The notes beneath the pieces are model-generated. The model ran no database searches and was not told the origin of the DNA. It saw only the letters and a program-made list of their open reading frames with translations. A stretch of 64,000 bases of DNA from Chalara sp. BL73 (Eukaryota > Ascomycota > Leotiomycetes > Helotiales), in contig CAKJVC010000010.1 of NCBI GenBank assembly GCA_918026815.1, positions 1,676,501-1,740,500 on the forward strand. Reading direction: 5' to 3'. Below are positions 21,278 through 31,909 of the stretch, piece by piece. The first letter of the stretch is position 1, and every line of letters begins with the position of its first letter. Position numbers and translations under genes: made by a program.

Positions 21278-22920
21278 TTATCGGAGTAGAACTGCGGGGT
21301 TCAAAAAAACTAATCCGGTTGCTTGAAATCCACTTTGAACTGTGTATGGAATATATGTTTTCTTGCGGGCCTGTAAGTAAAGATCAAAGAAATCATTTTT
21401 ATTTATATAGTTGATTCCGGCTCGCATTTGCTTTTGTACAATTGATCCGTAAAACCGTTTAAGGACCGCAAAACAGCTCACGTCTAAAAGCTGTAGCAAA
21501 TAAAGCGAATAAGCTGGCATATACAAAGGAATAATCAAGATCTCTTTCCAATATTGATCGAACTCAGCTGTAACGTGACTTTTATAGCCATCAAGTATTA
21601 AAAGGCGATACTTCCCAGCTAAACTGATTTTGTATATGGATCAAAAAGCTTCTTTAACAAAACAAGGCTAAGGTCGTTTGTAGTCCGTCTATCCTTACTA
21701 CTCCAATTACTCAATTATCAGGTATGTTGCTGTACCAGCTTCGTTGATGCATTTGACCTTTGAATGTAACTATTGGTGGAAGAAAGTGCTCTGTAGACTG
21801 AACCGATTCGACAATTGTGACTTATTCTCGATTTCTAGGTTGAATTGAATTTGGTCGAGGTTGGTCTGCAACTGTAACAACTTTGGCCGTAGATATAATT
21901 CCTATTTAAAACCCGGTTTTACCAAAGTTATATATATCAGAATCTGCAATCCCATATTTAGCAATTGTGTTTTGTACAAGTCGAACTGTAACAAACAGAG
22001 GGCAGCGGGAGGGATTGCAATATAGCAGGAAAGGACACGTATGTTGTATAGACACGTGACTGGCAAAAGCAAAAGTAATAGTATTGTATTGATATGAAAT
22101 ATAGGCTTATGAATCTATGAAAGACTCAAGCTTGCCTTCCTCTAAGGAGTTCTAGCTTTCTTTTGTATCCTTCGCCCTTCGACGGGTTCCTACAGTGTCA
22201 CGAGCTTGTGACTTTAGCATCCCCGAAAGTACTCTGGCAGCTGAAGCCCACGACAGTCTAGGTCATACGCCCTCATAGTGGCTGGCCATAAGCTGAGTAC
22301 GCCGTTTGCAGCCCTGAAGGTACTGCAGCTGAAAACTTTAATCCCTCTCGTAAGGAAGCTTATTCCTATCCGAAGTCTTAAACAGATCCTGGCTGTTACA
22401 CGAACCCGGCTTTGAGTGGCTTCGGGGTCTTCGTATTTGGCTCTTTGGTAGTCATATTTTCGATTGTACCGCGTTTTGGTTTCAGGGGTTCGATTTATAA
22501 ACCGGTATACCCAACACTTCCCTATTCGTGGTTTTGCAGACGCGTTATCCGTAATACGGTCCGCAAGCAATAACTCGGCCGTTCTATGAATTAACTTTTG
22601 CCTAACTGGTATTCCACGCGTTCCTATGTCTATAATCCATTATATTAGGGTGGATTCCTCGGTCGGAGTCAGTTTGCGTTGAATATAAGAGATATCAGGT
22701 CGCGGAAAGGTCCCTTTGATACGCGTCTGCAAAGTAGTTCGCGGGGCACCGTACGCGCGCGCAGCGGCTCGTAGACTTCGGAATTGCCTTTTTCGATAGG
22801 CTTGATAAGCGAGTGCCATTCGCCCTTCAGTACTAGCCATTTTAAGTGGTGGTTGTTGAGCAATACCAAGTTCAAGGTGGTGGGTGGCGGGGTTTTGGCC
22901 AGGGTGGTGATGGAGTACGT
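21278..22920 (-). mobile_element. Fot1/pogo DNA transposon relic, copy C
   Basis: The transposase N-terminus is at 22840 (MASTEGRMALAYQAY...), a psq-type helix-turn-helix, followed by KLTPTEESTL, GKCWVYRFINR and, at the far end, IIPLYMPAYSLYLLQLLDV with a C-terminal SGFQATGLV. The frame is broken in many places. The right end finishes GGAGTACGT at 22920 next to TA. No left terminal repeat was found, so that end is lost. A 414-bp solo LTR lies inside. It is a different subfamily from copies A and B. Confidence 0.8.
21987..22400. repeat. Solo LTR, family D, in Fot1 copy C
   Basis: 414 bp, TGTAACAAACAGAGGGCAG to CTGGCTGTTACA, with the perfect 5-bp duplication CGAAC (21982-21986 and 22401-22405). 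Related copies are at 51957-52523 (same strand, with an internal duplication) and 40508-40892 (reverse and decayed). Confidence 0.9.
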
Positions 22921-22922
22921 TA

Positions 22923-24000
22923 TTAAGTCCCGAAGCCTAGTTAGCCTCCTTCTGCTGTGTGGGAATCACAGTGGCAAGCGCTTATAGAACGGGATGACTC
23001 TGGTCAGTATGTTCTCCATTTGGGCGCACATCCGTCATCCAAGTGCCCTCTTTCTAACGGCCATTGACTTGACGGAATGCCTGCTTTGTCTCAGGACGAA
23101 GAGGCGCTGCAGTGCACTCTGCACCTCGAGAACGATGAGAGCATACCTCGCATTTATAATATCGTTGATGTTTAGGTTTCCTAAATAATGCTAGTTCCAT
23201 TAGCTCTTCCACAGTCTACCAAATGCAGCAGCACGAGCCACTGCACCTCCTACTGCAAATCTCCTACATTAAAAGTCAGAATATAATAGGCAATCTTGGG
23301 GGCTGGGTTTATTTACTATAGACTAGTCCATCTATTGGATGTTCTGTTAATATTTATTATTGTCGTGTTTGCGACAGCTGGAGGGGAACCTTTATTTTGC
23401 TGCACATCGCGTAAGTCTGGCTGCGTGATTTGCTCATCCCAGCTAGCTCGTCCGAGGATGCTTTCTGGGTGGCCTCATTTTAAAGGGTAGCGTTTCCTGA
23501 CGCCATTCGATGGTCCAAAAAGAAATGACGTTCAGTACTCTCAAGTACATGGATGACGTAACTAGATTCAATTTGTTTCTCAGGTTGACGTCACGCAATA
23601 TTATCACCATCGCTCGTCGAACGCACACTGTACCTTGCAATCTGCTCAAAATGGTGACGGAAGTAAAATTTCCAGCCTGCAAGGTATAGTCGCCCGGCCG
23701 CGCCGCTATCGGATGATGTATCCAGAAAGGTCCGGAAGTGCACGTGACTGGGGAAGAGCGTTCTCAACAGGTCGAAGTTGGCGACAGTCCCTATAGAGAA
23801 CCACTTTCTTCGGATCTGCATGATATGCCTGTATACCGGAGATTCTGCTCGTTTTGTATTTAGATCGTCAGGTAAGAAAGCACTAGACAGTCCTAGACAT
23901 GTAGATAGAAATTGAGGATCCAGGTCTCCACCCGTACAATATTGTGACGACAGGCACAAAATGGTTGCCAGTTAGCAGATAAATAGTTTTGCTGTGGCTA
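22923..24000. other. No recognised gene
   Basis: The longest frame is 122 codons on the minus strand (23591-23959), with no recognisable motif. The last 100 bases before 24083 should hold the promoter of the Rds1-like gene. Confidence 0.3.
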
Positions 24001-24082
24001 TTACGTTGGACTTGTTTCTATCTGCTTTCGAATTACTTTTCACTCACAAGACTAGCTCGCCATTCTGTATACCTTCCTCAGA

Positions 24083-25412
24083 ATGAGAGTCTCTCTGGTG
24101 TGGGCTGCCCTTGCAGGCCTTGTGACCGCTATTCCAGATTGGAGGGTATCCGAGGTTGCTTACAGCGCAAGCCGCGCTTGCCAGATCAGTAGCCTACTTA
24201 GCTCATACTCCAATGCGATAGCTTCTTCCACCGCGGCCTCTGTTGGCGCGATATCCACCACGATTCTCGCATCAAGTGTTCCCCACCTCCCACCTGGTCC
24301 TAGCGCAACTGCGTATCCACGTGATGGCAACCTTCATGGTGCGCAACCAGCGCCGTTCACTCCCTCTGGTGGATTGGGCACAAATGGGAGTGAACCTGTT
24401 TACGTCCCCGAGACCGATTTTGACTTCCAGTCCTTGGTAGGTAGTAGCCTTTACAACGTTCATCATATAGCTTAGCTAACGGCATGTATCTCTAGTCCTT
24501 GGCGCTTTATCAGGAATACATAGAACTGGACCTCTTCCACTGGGCGGCAGAGTATTTTAGTCCAGAGGACTGGGAAGCTGCCGGCATCAGCGCGGAAGAG
24601 CAGTTCTTGATAAAGTACATGGGCGACCAGGAAGTGGGCCATGCAGAAGTCATCGCTAATATGCTTGGGGCGGCGGCACCTCAGCCTTGCACATACCGCT
24701 GGCCTTTCACGACAGTTGAGGGCTTCCTGGACTATAGCGTGAAAAACACTCGATACGGAGAATCAGGGACTCTTGGATTTCTTGCTCATCTCAATTCTCG
24801 TCCCGCGGCAGACCTCATTTCCAGACGATAACAGTTGAGTCACGACAACAAGCTATCTTTCGTCAATTCAAGGGGCTTTTCCCAATGCCGTTCTATTTCG
24901 TCCCCGGAATTCCACAATCCTGGCAATGGACCCTGCTTGCTCCAGATATCGTAAGCTGCCCAGCCAATCAGACACGGCTCATCTGGCAAAACTTTCCAGC
25001 TCTTAAGATTCTGAACAATCCGGAGACTTGTGGATGCAACTTCAAGGCCGCAATCACACATAATCTCACAACCCCATTAAGTGCTCCTGGCCGAGAGGTG
25101 GAACTCTCGTGGGATCTGCCTGGGCAACGTGTTGGGCCGAATTTGTCTTACCTTACCAGTACACAGGCAGGCGCTCCAAAGTTCGTCGCCTGGGTTTCGG
25201 CGCTAAATGTCACGTATTCGCCGCTTCTCAACATCAATAGAACTTCTGGAACAACGTTTCAGCCAAATGCTACGACTCTAGGAGGTGCTCCCGCAATCAA
25301 TGGTACCGTGTTCGTAGCCGTGACTGACTCGGATTTATTCGTCACACCATTTAATATCACAATGCTTAACTCTCATGTTGTTGCTGGTCCTGCCCTCTAT
25401 CAAGCAGGATAG
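24083..25412 (+). pseudogene. Rds1-like secreted ferritin-like protein, one frameshift
   Basis: The product begins with a signal peptide (MRVSLVWAALAGLVTAIP). One intron, 24437-24495 (GTAGGT to CTCTAG), joins DFQSL to SLALYQEYIELDLF. The ferritin-like helical region follows (HWAAEYFSPEDW, FLIKYMGDQEVGHAEV), then FPMPFYFVPGIPQSWQWTLLAP and a C-terminal beta-rich part with several N-glycosylation sites. This matches the stress-response Rds1 family of secreted fungal proteins, whose biochemical role is unclear. Near 24821-24824 a single base appears to be missing: the frame hits TAA at 24829, while the family motif ITVESRQQAIFRQF continues one frame over. No credible intron explains it, so it is either a real frameshift or a sequence error. 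Confidence 0.75.
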
Positions 25413-25826
25413 TGCGACATTTGAGAGTACATTGAATAGTTTCTATATGTGCTAAGTTGTAAGTATGATCGTAGGAGGGGTTAGTTAAATAGTATATATA
25501 TCAACAGTCGTATTCGGCGTCCATAACTGTATTCTTCTTGAAAATATGGCACGCACATGCGTATGATAAGTATTATAGCGCTATAATTTATTGATATAGT
25601 GGTATCACAATGATCAAAGGACATTAAGGTGCTAGACGGGGAGGGCTCGTTTGTCGAGTATATTATAAGATCTTTATAGGAAGGAATATGCAAATCGTCA
25701 TCGTCATCAGTCATAGGAGTCTCTATGGAGTCAAATGACATAGTCTTTTATTATGATTACACATATCTTTTTCTCCAATTTAGTGCCAATAACATTCTGA
25801 TCCTTCTCCGGGTCACACTGGCTCAA
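25413..25826. other. Downstream of the Rds1-like gene, nothing recognised
   Basis: AT-rich sequence with one 86-codon minus-strand frame (25481-25741) that has no recognisable domain. It probably contains the 3' end of the Rds1-like transcript. Confidence 0.3.
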
Positions 25827-26876
25827 TCAGCCCCCAAAGGAGGATTCCCCGGCCGAGAGTTGAAGACTCTTTACTGCTAATTGCATCATCAGTTCGGTGA
25901 AGGCAGCATTCTGGCTGCTAAAAGTCATGCATTTTCTTTTGCAAAGAATTTCATATCTAGCTTTCGCTACGGCTTTTGGATCTTCTACCGCTCCAGACGC
26001 AGCCATCATGATAAGCATGCGCTCGCGCGATGAATTGTGTGTGTGTTGGGTCAGGCATGAGTTGAGTATTCACGATACCGGAATAAGCACGCAGCTCCAC
26101 CGAAAGCCCCTCCGAGAAGACCTTGCGTAGTGCTTCGTGGTATGATAAATATTCTAGCCAGGACTAGCGATCCAGCCTGCAATACGGAAGTTTTCCTGTT
26201 TAGATACCACAGATAAGGGTGAGAATTACCACTAATACTGGAGATCTGGATCATCCATCCATGACCACGACTTATCATATCTAGACAGTAGCTGCGTTAG
26301 CTGAGCGAGCGAGCTACAGTTTAGCACGGTCATACGCTCAACGAATTCTATAACATGTGTAAATGTATCGCTAGCACCCCCAAGTCCAGCTCCGTTGACA
26401 AATACATCCACAGTAAGCACCATGTCCTTTGTTACCTACTCGTAAAGATGCTTCGCCGAGCTAGGCAATGGCAAGTCCGATGTGACGGTATATGCCGTTC
26501 CCGAGTATTTACTCTCCGCGTTCTTCTGGACGGTGACTAACTGCTCCTCATTGCGGCCAACTAAGATCTACTCGTGCCTTTTCTCGGCGAAAATGTAGGC
26601 AAGTTCAGCTCTAATCCCACTAGAGGCTCCAGTTATGAGGTTGGGACCTTTAGGAGCCTTGGGTCGGGGAAAGAATATGCGCAATGATAAAATAAAAGTG
26701 GCGAGTATAGCTCCTGGCAAAACCAGAGGCACGTGGAGGGATACCACAGATACGAGTGCAGCAATAGCAGAAACAGCGGTGAGCAGATCGATATTTATGT
26801 CGTCAAGCACCAGCCATGTTGGGCTGAACTGAGCGGGATTGCCATTGTCAATGGCCTTGTGAGATGGTTGTGGCAT
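25827..26876 (-). pseudogene. Short-chain dehydrogenase/reductase relic
   Basis: The N-terminus at 26876 has a hydrophobic membrane segment and then NLITGASSGIRAELAYIFAE, the cofactor-binding TGxxxGxG motif with the last Gly changed to Arg (GGA to AGA, a G-to-A change). Further on are VFVNGAGLGG (the NxAG region), QISSIS and a C-terminal EDPKAVAKARYE block typical of this family. Stops and frame changes separate these pieces, so the gene is dead. The original enzyme would have been an NAD(P)-dependent oxidoreductase anchored in a membrane. Confidence 0.7.
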
Positions 26877-27116
26877 ACAAAGTAGAGCTGCGCCTTTTGC
26901 CCCGTGGAAGGTAAGACCTTTGAACCAACAACCATGTAAGCGGAGCGCACCTCCACAAATATGATGATGACTGAAAACATGAGATCACTCAGTTTATATA
27001 TAAGTAATTATCACGGAGAGTACTCAGTAGTGGGAGAGATAGAACAGCTAATGGATCACCCAAAGTAGCAAACTGATATCGTTGAATGTATACACGCTTG
27101 AAGAACAGATAATCTA

Positions 27117-28431
27117 CAGTGGGGTGCAAAAAGTTTGCATCCTTGTTGGCCAAGCAAAAGTTGTTAAGCCTATTTCGGCCTTTTTTATTACTGCCGCTTT
27201 TGCAGCCTTTTCTCTATGCGTTTGAGCTGTTTTTGTATTACTTTTTGAAGCTATCTACAATGGCCAGAACAGAGCTGTCTCCTGGAGACAGAGATCAGAT
27301 TTGCGAGCTTCATTCTTTACGTTACAGCGCTAATCGAATACACAAAATACACCCAGAATGGCCTATTTCTACGATCAAATCTACGATCAAACGCGAAGCT
27401 ACTCGAGTCAAAAATCATTCAAAGCCACGTTCTGGCCGACCTCGAGCTTTAACGGAAGAGCAAAGAGATCAAATCTATGATATTACGAATCATATCAATC
27501 CTCATATTAAGATGCGAAGTCTTTTACACGAAGTCGACGATGACTGCAAAAAACGATCTCTTCAATATCTTTTACGCGAAATGAACAAAAGGAAGTGGAG
27601 GCAACGAAATCGACCAAAAATCACACAGGCTCACGCCGATGCTCGATTAGCATGGGCTCTTGAGCATCAGACATATACTGCTATAGATTGGTACAAAGTT
27701 TCATGGTCGGACGAGTGCACAATTGAACGAGGAGTAGGAATCAGGCCTGTGTGGACATTTACGCGTCCTTGTGATCAGATTTTGCTCCAAGACGTCCAGC
27801 CTGGACGCCGCTCCGGAAAAGGAGTAAAAAAGACGCTACGGGCAGCTTTTGGTTCAAACCGTCGTACGGGCTTAGTGCCTGTAGATGGAGATCCATTAGC
27901 TGCTCGTAACGGAGTTACTTCGTGGGTTATACGCGAGTTGTATCGAGCTTTTATTCCTGATATTATGGTTGAAGGAGGAGAGTTTATGCATGATGGCGCA
28001 GGCCCTCATCGAGGAGCTATTGTGAAAGAGCTTTTGCAAGAGATGGGAATCAAAGTCATGAGATGGCCACCTTATTCCCCAGATTTGAATCCTATAGAGA
28101 ACCTGTGGGCTTTAGTCAAAGCAGAGATCTATTTGCTACACCCTGAGCTTGAGGATGCTCCTGATAATGAAGAAACTCTTGATTTATTAGTACAAGCCGC
28201 GAAGGAAGCCTGGCATTCTATTGATATTGGGATTTTGCACAGATTAGCTATGACCATGGAAAACAGAGTAAAGGCAATTATTGAGGCAAAAGGGTGGTAT
28301 ACAAAATACTAGAGAATAGCTTCAATTCAGCTCTTGTTTACTCCTTCAAACAGCGGGATCTTTACAGCTCTAATAGGCCTAGTTGCGTACGTCTTGGCCG
28401 ACAAGGATGCAAACTTTTTGCACTCCACTGC
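27117..28431 (+). mobile_element. Tc1/mariner element, apparently intact
   Basis: 1315 bp with inverted ends of about 38 bp: CAGTGGGGTGCAAAAAGTTT on the left, matched on the right with one or two differences and one extra base at the tip. Both ends abut TA (27115-27116 and 28432-28433), the standard target. It holds one uninterrupted transposase gene and shows no RIP stops, unlike most copies here, so it is probably recent. Confidence 0.9.
27260..28312 (+). CDS. Tc1/mariner transposase (DD34E)
   Basis: 350 residues from ATG 27260 (MARTELSPGDRDQICELHS). An upstream extension of the frame to 27119 lies in the terminal repeat and is not the likely start. The N-terminal half has paired helix-turn-helix DNA-binding regions with a GRPRALT hinge. 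The catalytic triad is Asp151 (WSDECTIE), Asp245 (MHDGAGPH) and Glu280 (PDLNPIENLW), with 34 residues between the last two. It should excise and insert its element at TA in the nucleus. The full frame and normal length suggest activity. Confidence 0.9.
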   Translation: MARTELSPGDRDQICELHSLRYSANRIHKIHPEWPISTIKSTIKREATRVKNHSKPRSGRPRALTEEQRDQIYDITNHINPHIKMRSLLHEVDDDCKKRSLQYLLREMNKRKWRQRNRPKITQAHADARLAWALEHQTYTAIDWYKVSWSDECTIERGVGIRPVWTFTRPCDQILLQDVQPGRRSGKGVKKTLRAAFGSNRRTGLVPVDGDPLAARNGVTSWVIRELYRAFIPDIMVEGGEFMHDGAGPHRGAIVKELLQEMGIKVMRWPPYSPDLNPIENLWALVKAEIYLLHPELEDAPDNEETLDLLVQAAKEAWHSIDIGILHRLAMTMENRVKAIIEAKGWYTKY

Positions 28432-28645
28432 TACAGTTGAGCTGTTCTCATGGATACCATCTTCTTAGCCTTCCTTGGCGTGCTCGCGTATCTAACCAAT
28501 GATCTCCCACAGCGGGTCTATCCTGTGACAGTAATCATATCCCTTTAACCGCCAATGCGGCGGGAGTAGCCGCAATAAGTGGGGCAGTGGCCAATCAGAA
28601 GCCGTATTTCAAGTCAATTTCATTGAAATCTACCTTCTATTGCTT

Positions 28646-30691
28646 CTATTCTACTAGATTCTCATGATACCACTCAAAACAGTCGCCTGTCGTACAAAGG
28701 GGTGCCTGACATGTAATACATGCATCCCTAGATGCAGGAGGACGTTGATTGCCTGTAATATCCCCTAGAATCCTGCGTTTTGAAAGTACCTGTCACGGCC
28801 CTGGTCCTTTCCGCCTAGGAGCTCAGCACCGGATGCTCCAGAGCTCGGACGGAGCTTAGCACCGGACACCGCAAAGCTCACCTATCCTGGCCTCCGGTCA
28901 GTTCCTGTATATAGAACACTGCTTTCCTTCCCTTCTTCCGCCTGTAGCTTGTTCTCTTAGTTATAACAATTGATAGTTGTTTACACCTCTGAGTCCTTCT
29001 ATCTAGATCCACGGATCGAGATCCCTATTCAGCTTGAGTTGTTACAGTACCCTTACATAGCCTCTTGCCTTGCAAGCATAACGGTCTCGACAGCTAGCTG
29101 CAAACTCCAATTTGTGATCTGAATCGATATTTGGTGACATATGAGCTTTTATTTTGCGTGGCGTTTGTTGAACTTTTTTCATTAGAGCTGTAGAAAGCTT
29201 TATTCTGAACGCCTTTTGAGTTGTAAATCTTTGCGTATTAGAAGCTTCAGAATAGAGAGAAAGAAGATACCAATTAACTAAAACAACGTTGAATAAGAAG
29301 TGCCAAATAGCATGCCATCTTCCTTTGCGAATACGTCGTAGATTAGAGTTGTATGATCGTAGTTGATCAGCTTGATCAACAGCATTCATTTGATGATTGT
29401 AATCGTCGATAAACTCTGGTATTGATAGTTCTGTTGTAAGAGAATCACCAAAAGGAACTCTAGCTGTTTTGGCCGAGAAAAAGGTTTCGGAAGGTCGTTT
29501 TTTAGTTCTGACAACTGTTCTTGAGCCGTCTGATATAGTGGACTGAAATAAGACCAAAGCGTTGTTTTTCCAGGCCAAAAAAAAGAATATTTTGGTCTTC
29601 CGAAAGTCTTTTATATAAGGTTCCCCAAGAAATCTCGTCTCTAGCTTTGTCGGTAGTCTTCATTTGTACAAAATCCTTCAATATGCCTGAGTTACTACGG
29701 CACGTGCCTGTAGCTCCTATTCCTCGGTCTCGAAGTTCTTTCAACAGCTCTGTAGACGTGAAAAGGTTATCCAAGTACACGCAGTACCTGAATTTAGCTG
29801 TAGAAAGCTTTGAAATTAAGTACGGAACGACAGCGGCTGTAGGATTCGTCTTGAGTTCTGTTGAAAGTACAACGTTTTGAGGCCCTCGATTTTTGCCTTT
29901 CCCTTTTTTGTGAAAACACTATACAAGCATATAGCCTTTTTGAGCTAAACACCACACTTTACAACCTTCTGAAATAGGTTTAGAAGATATTGTAATAGTA
30001 TCTTTTGATCTGCCAGCGAATCGGGCCATAGCCTCGTCAACAGCTAAATCGTTGCTAGGCATCCAAAGTTGCGTGCAAATAGACTGAATGTGCGTATTTA
30101 AAGGTTCAACCTAAAGTAAAATTAAAGTTAGTTTACTATATAATACAGTATAAAGTTGCTTCAAACCTTCTGAAATACGTCATGCGCATCAAGTCTAGAA
30201 AAGTGCAAAAGTCGATGTATGTCTTCCCAGCGAGTTGTACCCATTGTTTCAATAACTATCGTATGTCGAGGCATCAATTTTGAGGTACTCCAATACGCTT
30301 GAATATTGTTTTCTATGTGTAATCTCATATAAGTCCATATTCCCATGTACCTATATAACTCTGCTATTGTGATCGGTCGTACAACGCGAGCACCTTTCGT
30401 ACCAGGTCCTTGAGCTTGATTTTGCTTTATATAATCGTTGGTATAATTAACTATTATTTCCAATTGATTCCAAGGGGAAAATAGGCTCCAAATAGCCAAT
30501 GCGTCGTTCGGCAGAACATGTAGAGGGAGAGTGACTTTGAATTCGAATTGAGGGCATTCGACAGGTACAAACTGTGTACCAACCTTTGTAGTAGGAGGAA
30601 TATCAGGTCTTAAGGTTCCCGGGTCAGTAGAGTCAGCAATAGTCTCTTTAATAGGCATGGTTGTGGTGTTGTGATACAACTGTTGTTGCAT
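28646..30691 (-). pseudogene. piggyBac-like transposase cut by a solo LTR
   Basis: Exon 1 30691-30167 and a 56-bp intron lead into VEPLNTHIQ. The catalytic Asp residues are seen in AVDEAMARFAG, YLDNLFTS and NAVDQADQLRSY, as in piggyBac/PGBD (DDE_Tnp_1_7). The frame reaches GYVRV at 29047, where a solo LTR intervenes. Removing it and one target duplication continues in frame to a Cys-rich C-terminal finger (CITCQAPLC, GDCFEWYHE) ending at 28646. Other defects are TAG at 29919-29921 (probably TGG) and a T run of eight (29577-29584, read on the minus strand) where seven would keep frame. A TTAA followed by CCGCCAATGCGGCGGG near 28548 may be the element's end; the other end was not found. Confidence 0.85.
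28791..29046. repeat. Solo LTR, family A, in the piggyBac-like gene
   Basis: 256 bp, TGTCACGGCCCTGG to GAGTTGTTACA, with the perfect 5-bp duplication GTACC (28786-28790 and 29047-29051). It matches 62471-62724 closely. A TATATAGAACACTGC box is present. Confidence 0.95.
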
Positions 30692-31228
30692 TGTCGCATG
30701 AAGGTCGAAAACGCGATATTCTATTATTTTGATGCGGTAGAAGTCATCTAATACCTCTTACCTACTCCTAGTGTTGTTAGCGACCCTAGCCCCCCCCCCA
30801 AGGTCCCAAGCGCCGAAACTACTCGCCAACGGGCCAACGGCTTGAATTCATGTAACTGCATCTCAAGCGGCGCAATTGCTTGAATCGTCATCCAAGTCGA
30901 TAAAAGGCACATTGTTGATTGGTGGTGGATATACAAGGTGGGGGCAGTGTCGTATACACATAGAGAGAAGTCCTCGGTAGGGAGAACGCCGCGGTCACTC
31001 ATGACCACCCTATTATCCTCTATATATCCCTCTTCTTTCGCAAAATCCCGGTGGTGCTAGATTAACATTCCACGTTGGTGATTGCGGAGTTTGTTTGCAT
31101 CACTGCCTTACAGGCCCTCACACGACATTTCACCCAGCTTCTGCATCGTTGATAAGTTCTGGATCGACGCATGGATCGTCGAAAAGCCTTCGTTCCAATA
31201 GTTCGGAAAAATTAAGAGCTAACCAGAC
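30692..31228. other. Between the piggyBac-like and bZIP genes, nothing recognised
   Basis: Contains a C-run (about 30790) and an 86-codon minus-strand frame (30748-31008) without known motifs. The 5' end of the piggyBac-like element should lie here, but no TTAA with matching terminal repeat was identified. Confidence 0.3.
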
Positions 31229-31909
31229 TTAACCTGACTTTGAACCCAAGAAAGCCTGGAGCTGATCCTTATTGCAGCCTTCATCCGCATGTTGTTGAAG
31301 GATAAGCAAGAGATTGTTGACCTCCTGGTTAAGCACATCGCATTCTGTCTTGAGCTCCGCGTTCTTAACTTGTTCTTGTTTCATTTTTTAGTCCTGCTTC
31401 GAAATCCAGTTTTTCCTCCGCTCTCGGCACTTGCTCGCAGCCTGACGATTGCGCTCCAGAAATCTTTGGCGCTTCTCATATTCTTGATGTGGAGTGAGCT
31501 GCTTTTTTGCTCTGCTTTTCCGTGGCCGACCTCTCTTTGGCTTTGTCAACACTTCCGACGCCTCAGATGCTGCCAGCGGTGTGGGCTTATCATTGCTCTC
31601 TGGTGAACTAAGTGTGACAGGTGAAATACCCGCCCGGCTATCTTGTTGTGGCATTTCTAGAAAGTAGTTGGATGGTTCATTGAGAGAGCCTAGGTTAATC
31701 CAAGAGTTATACTGAGCTATGGTGTTCAAGTTCCCACCATCCTCAAAGCTTAGCGGCGTGAGGCCAGCCTTAATTATGTAGTTGAGAGCTGAGTTCGGAT
31801 CCTCGAAAATTGTGGCTATATCGGAGATCATCAAGTTCGTGCTAGAAAGAGCTTCTGCCCCGGTGTCGATGCTTGCATTATCACCGAAGTTAAGGAAATC
31901 CAGTTCCAT
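31229..31909 (-). pseudogene. bZIP transcription factor with a stop before the zipper
   Basis: One continuous frame of 226 codons starting MELDFLNFGDNAS. An acidic N-terminal half leads to KPKRGRPRKSRAKK, an AT-hook-like basic stretch, then the bZIP basic region (YEKRQRFLERNRQAASKCRERRKNW). At 31388-31390 the frame has TAA, which would be CAA (Gln) before one C-to-T change. After it the same frame goes on with the expected leucine-zipper segment (AELKTECDVLNQEVNNLLLIL). As it stands the protein would be 173 residues, with the DNA-contacting region but no dimerisation zipper. The family is ATF/CREB-like and acts in the nucleus. Confidence 0.75.

Noticed and set aside
27119..27259. Upstream extension of the Tc1/mariner frame
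   Set aside because: It starts at a non-ATG codon within the terminal repeat; the ATG at 27260 gives the normal 350-residue length.
28650..28785. Plus-strand frame CRTKGCLTCNTC resembling a Zn2Cys6 cluster
   Set aside because: The minus strand here is the in-frame C-terminal finger of the piggyBac-like transposase, which fits far better.
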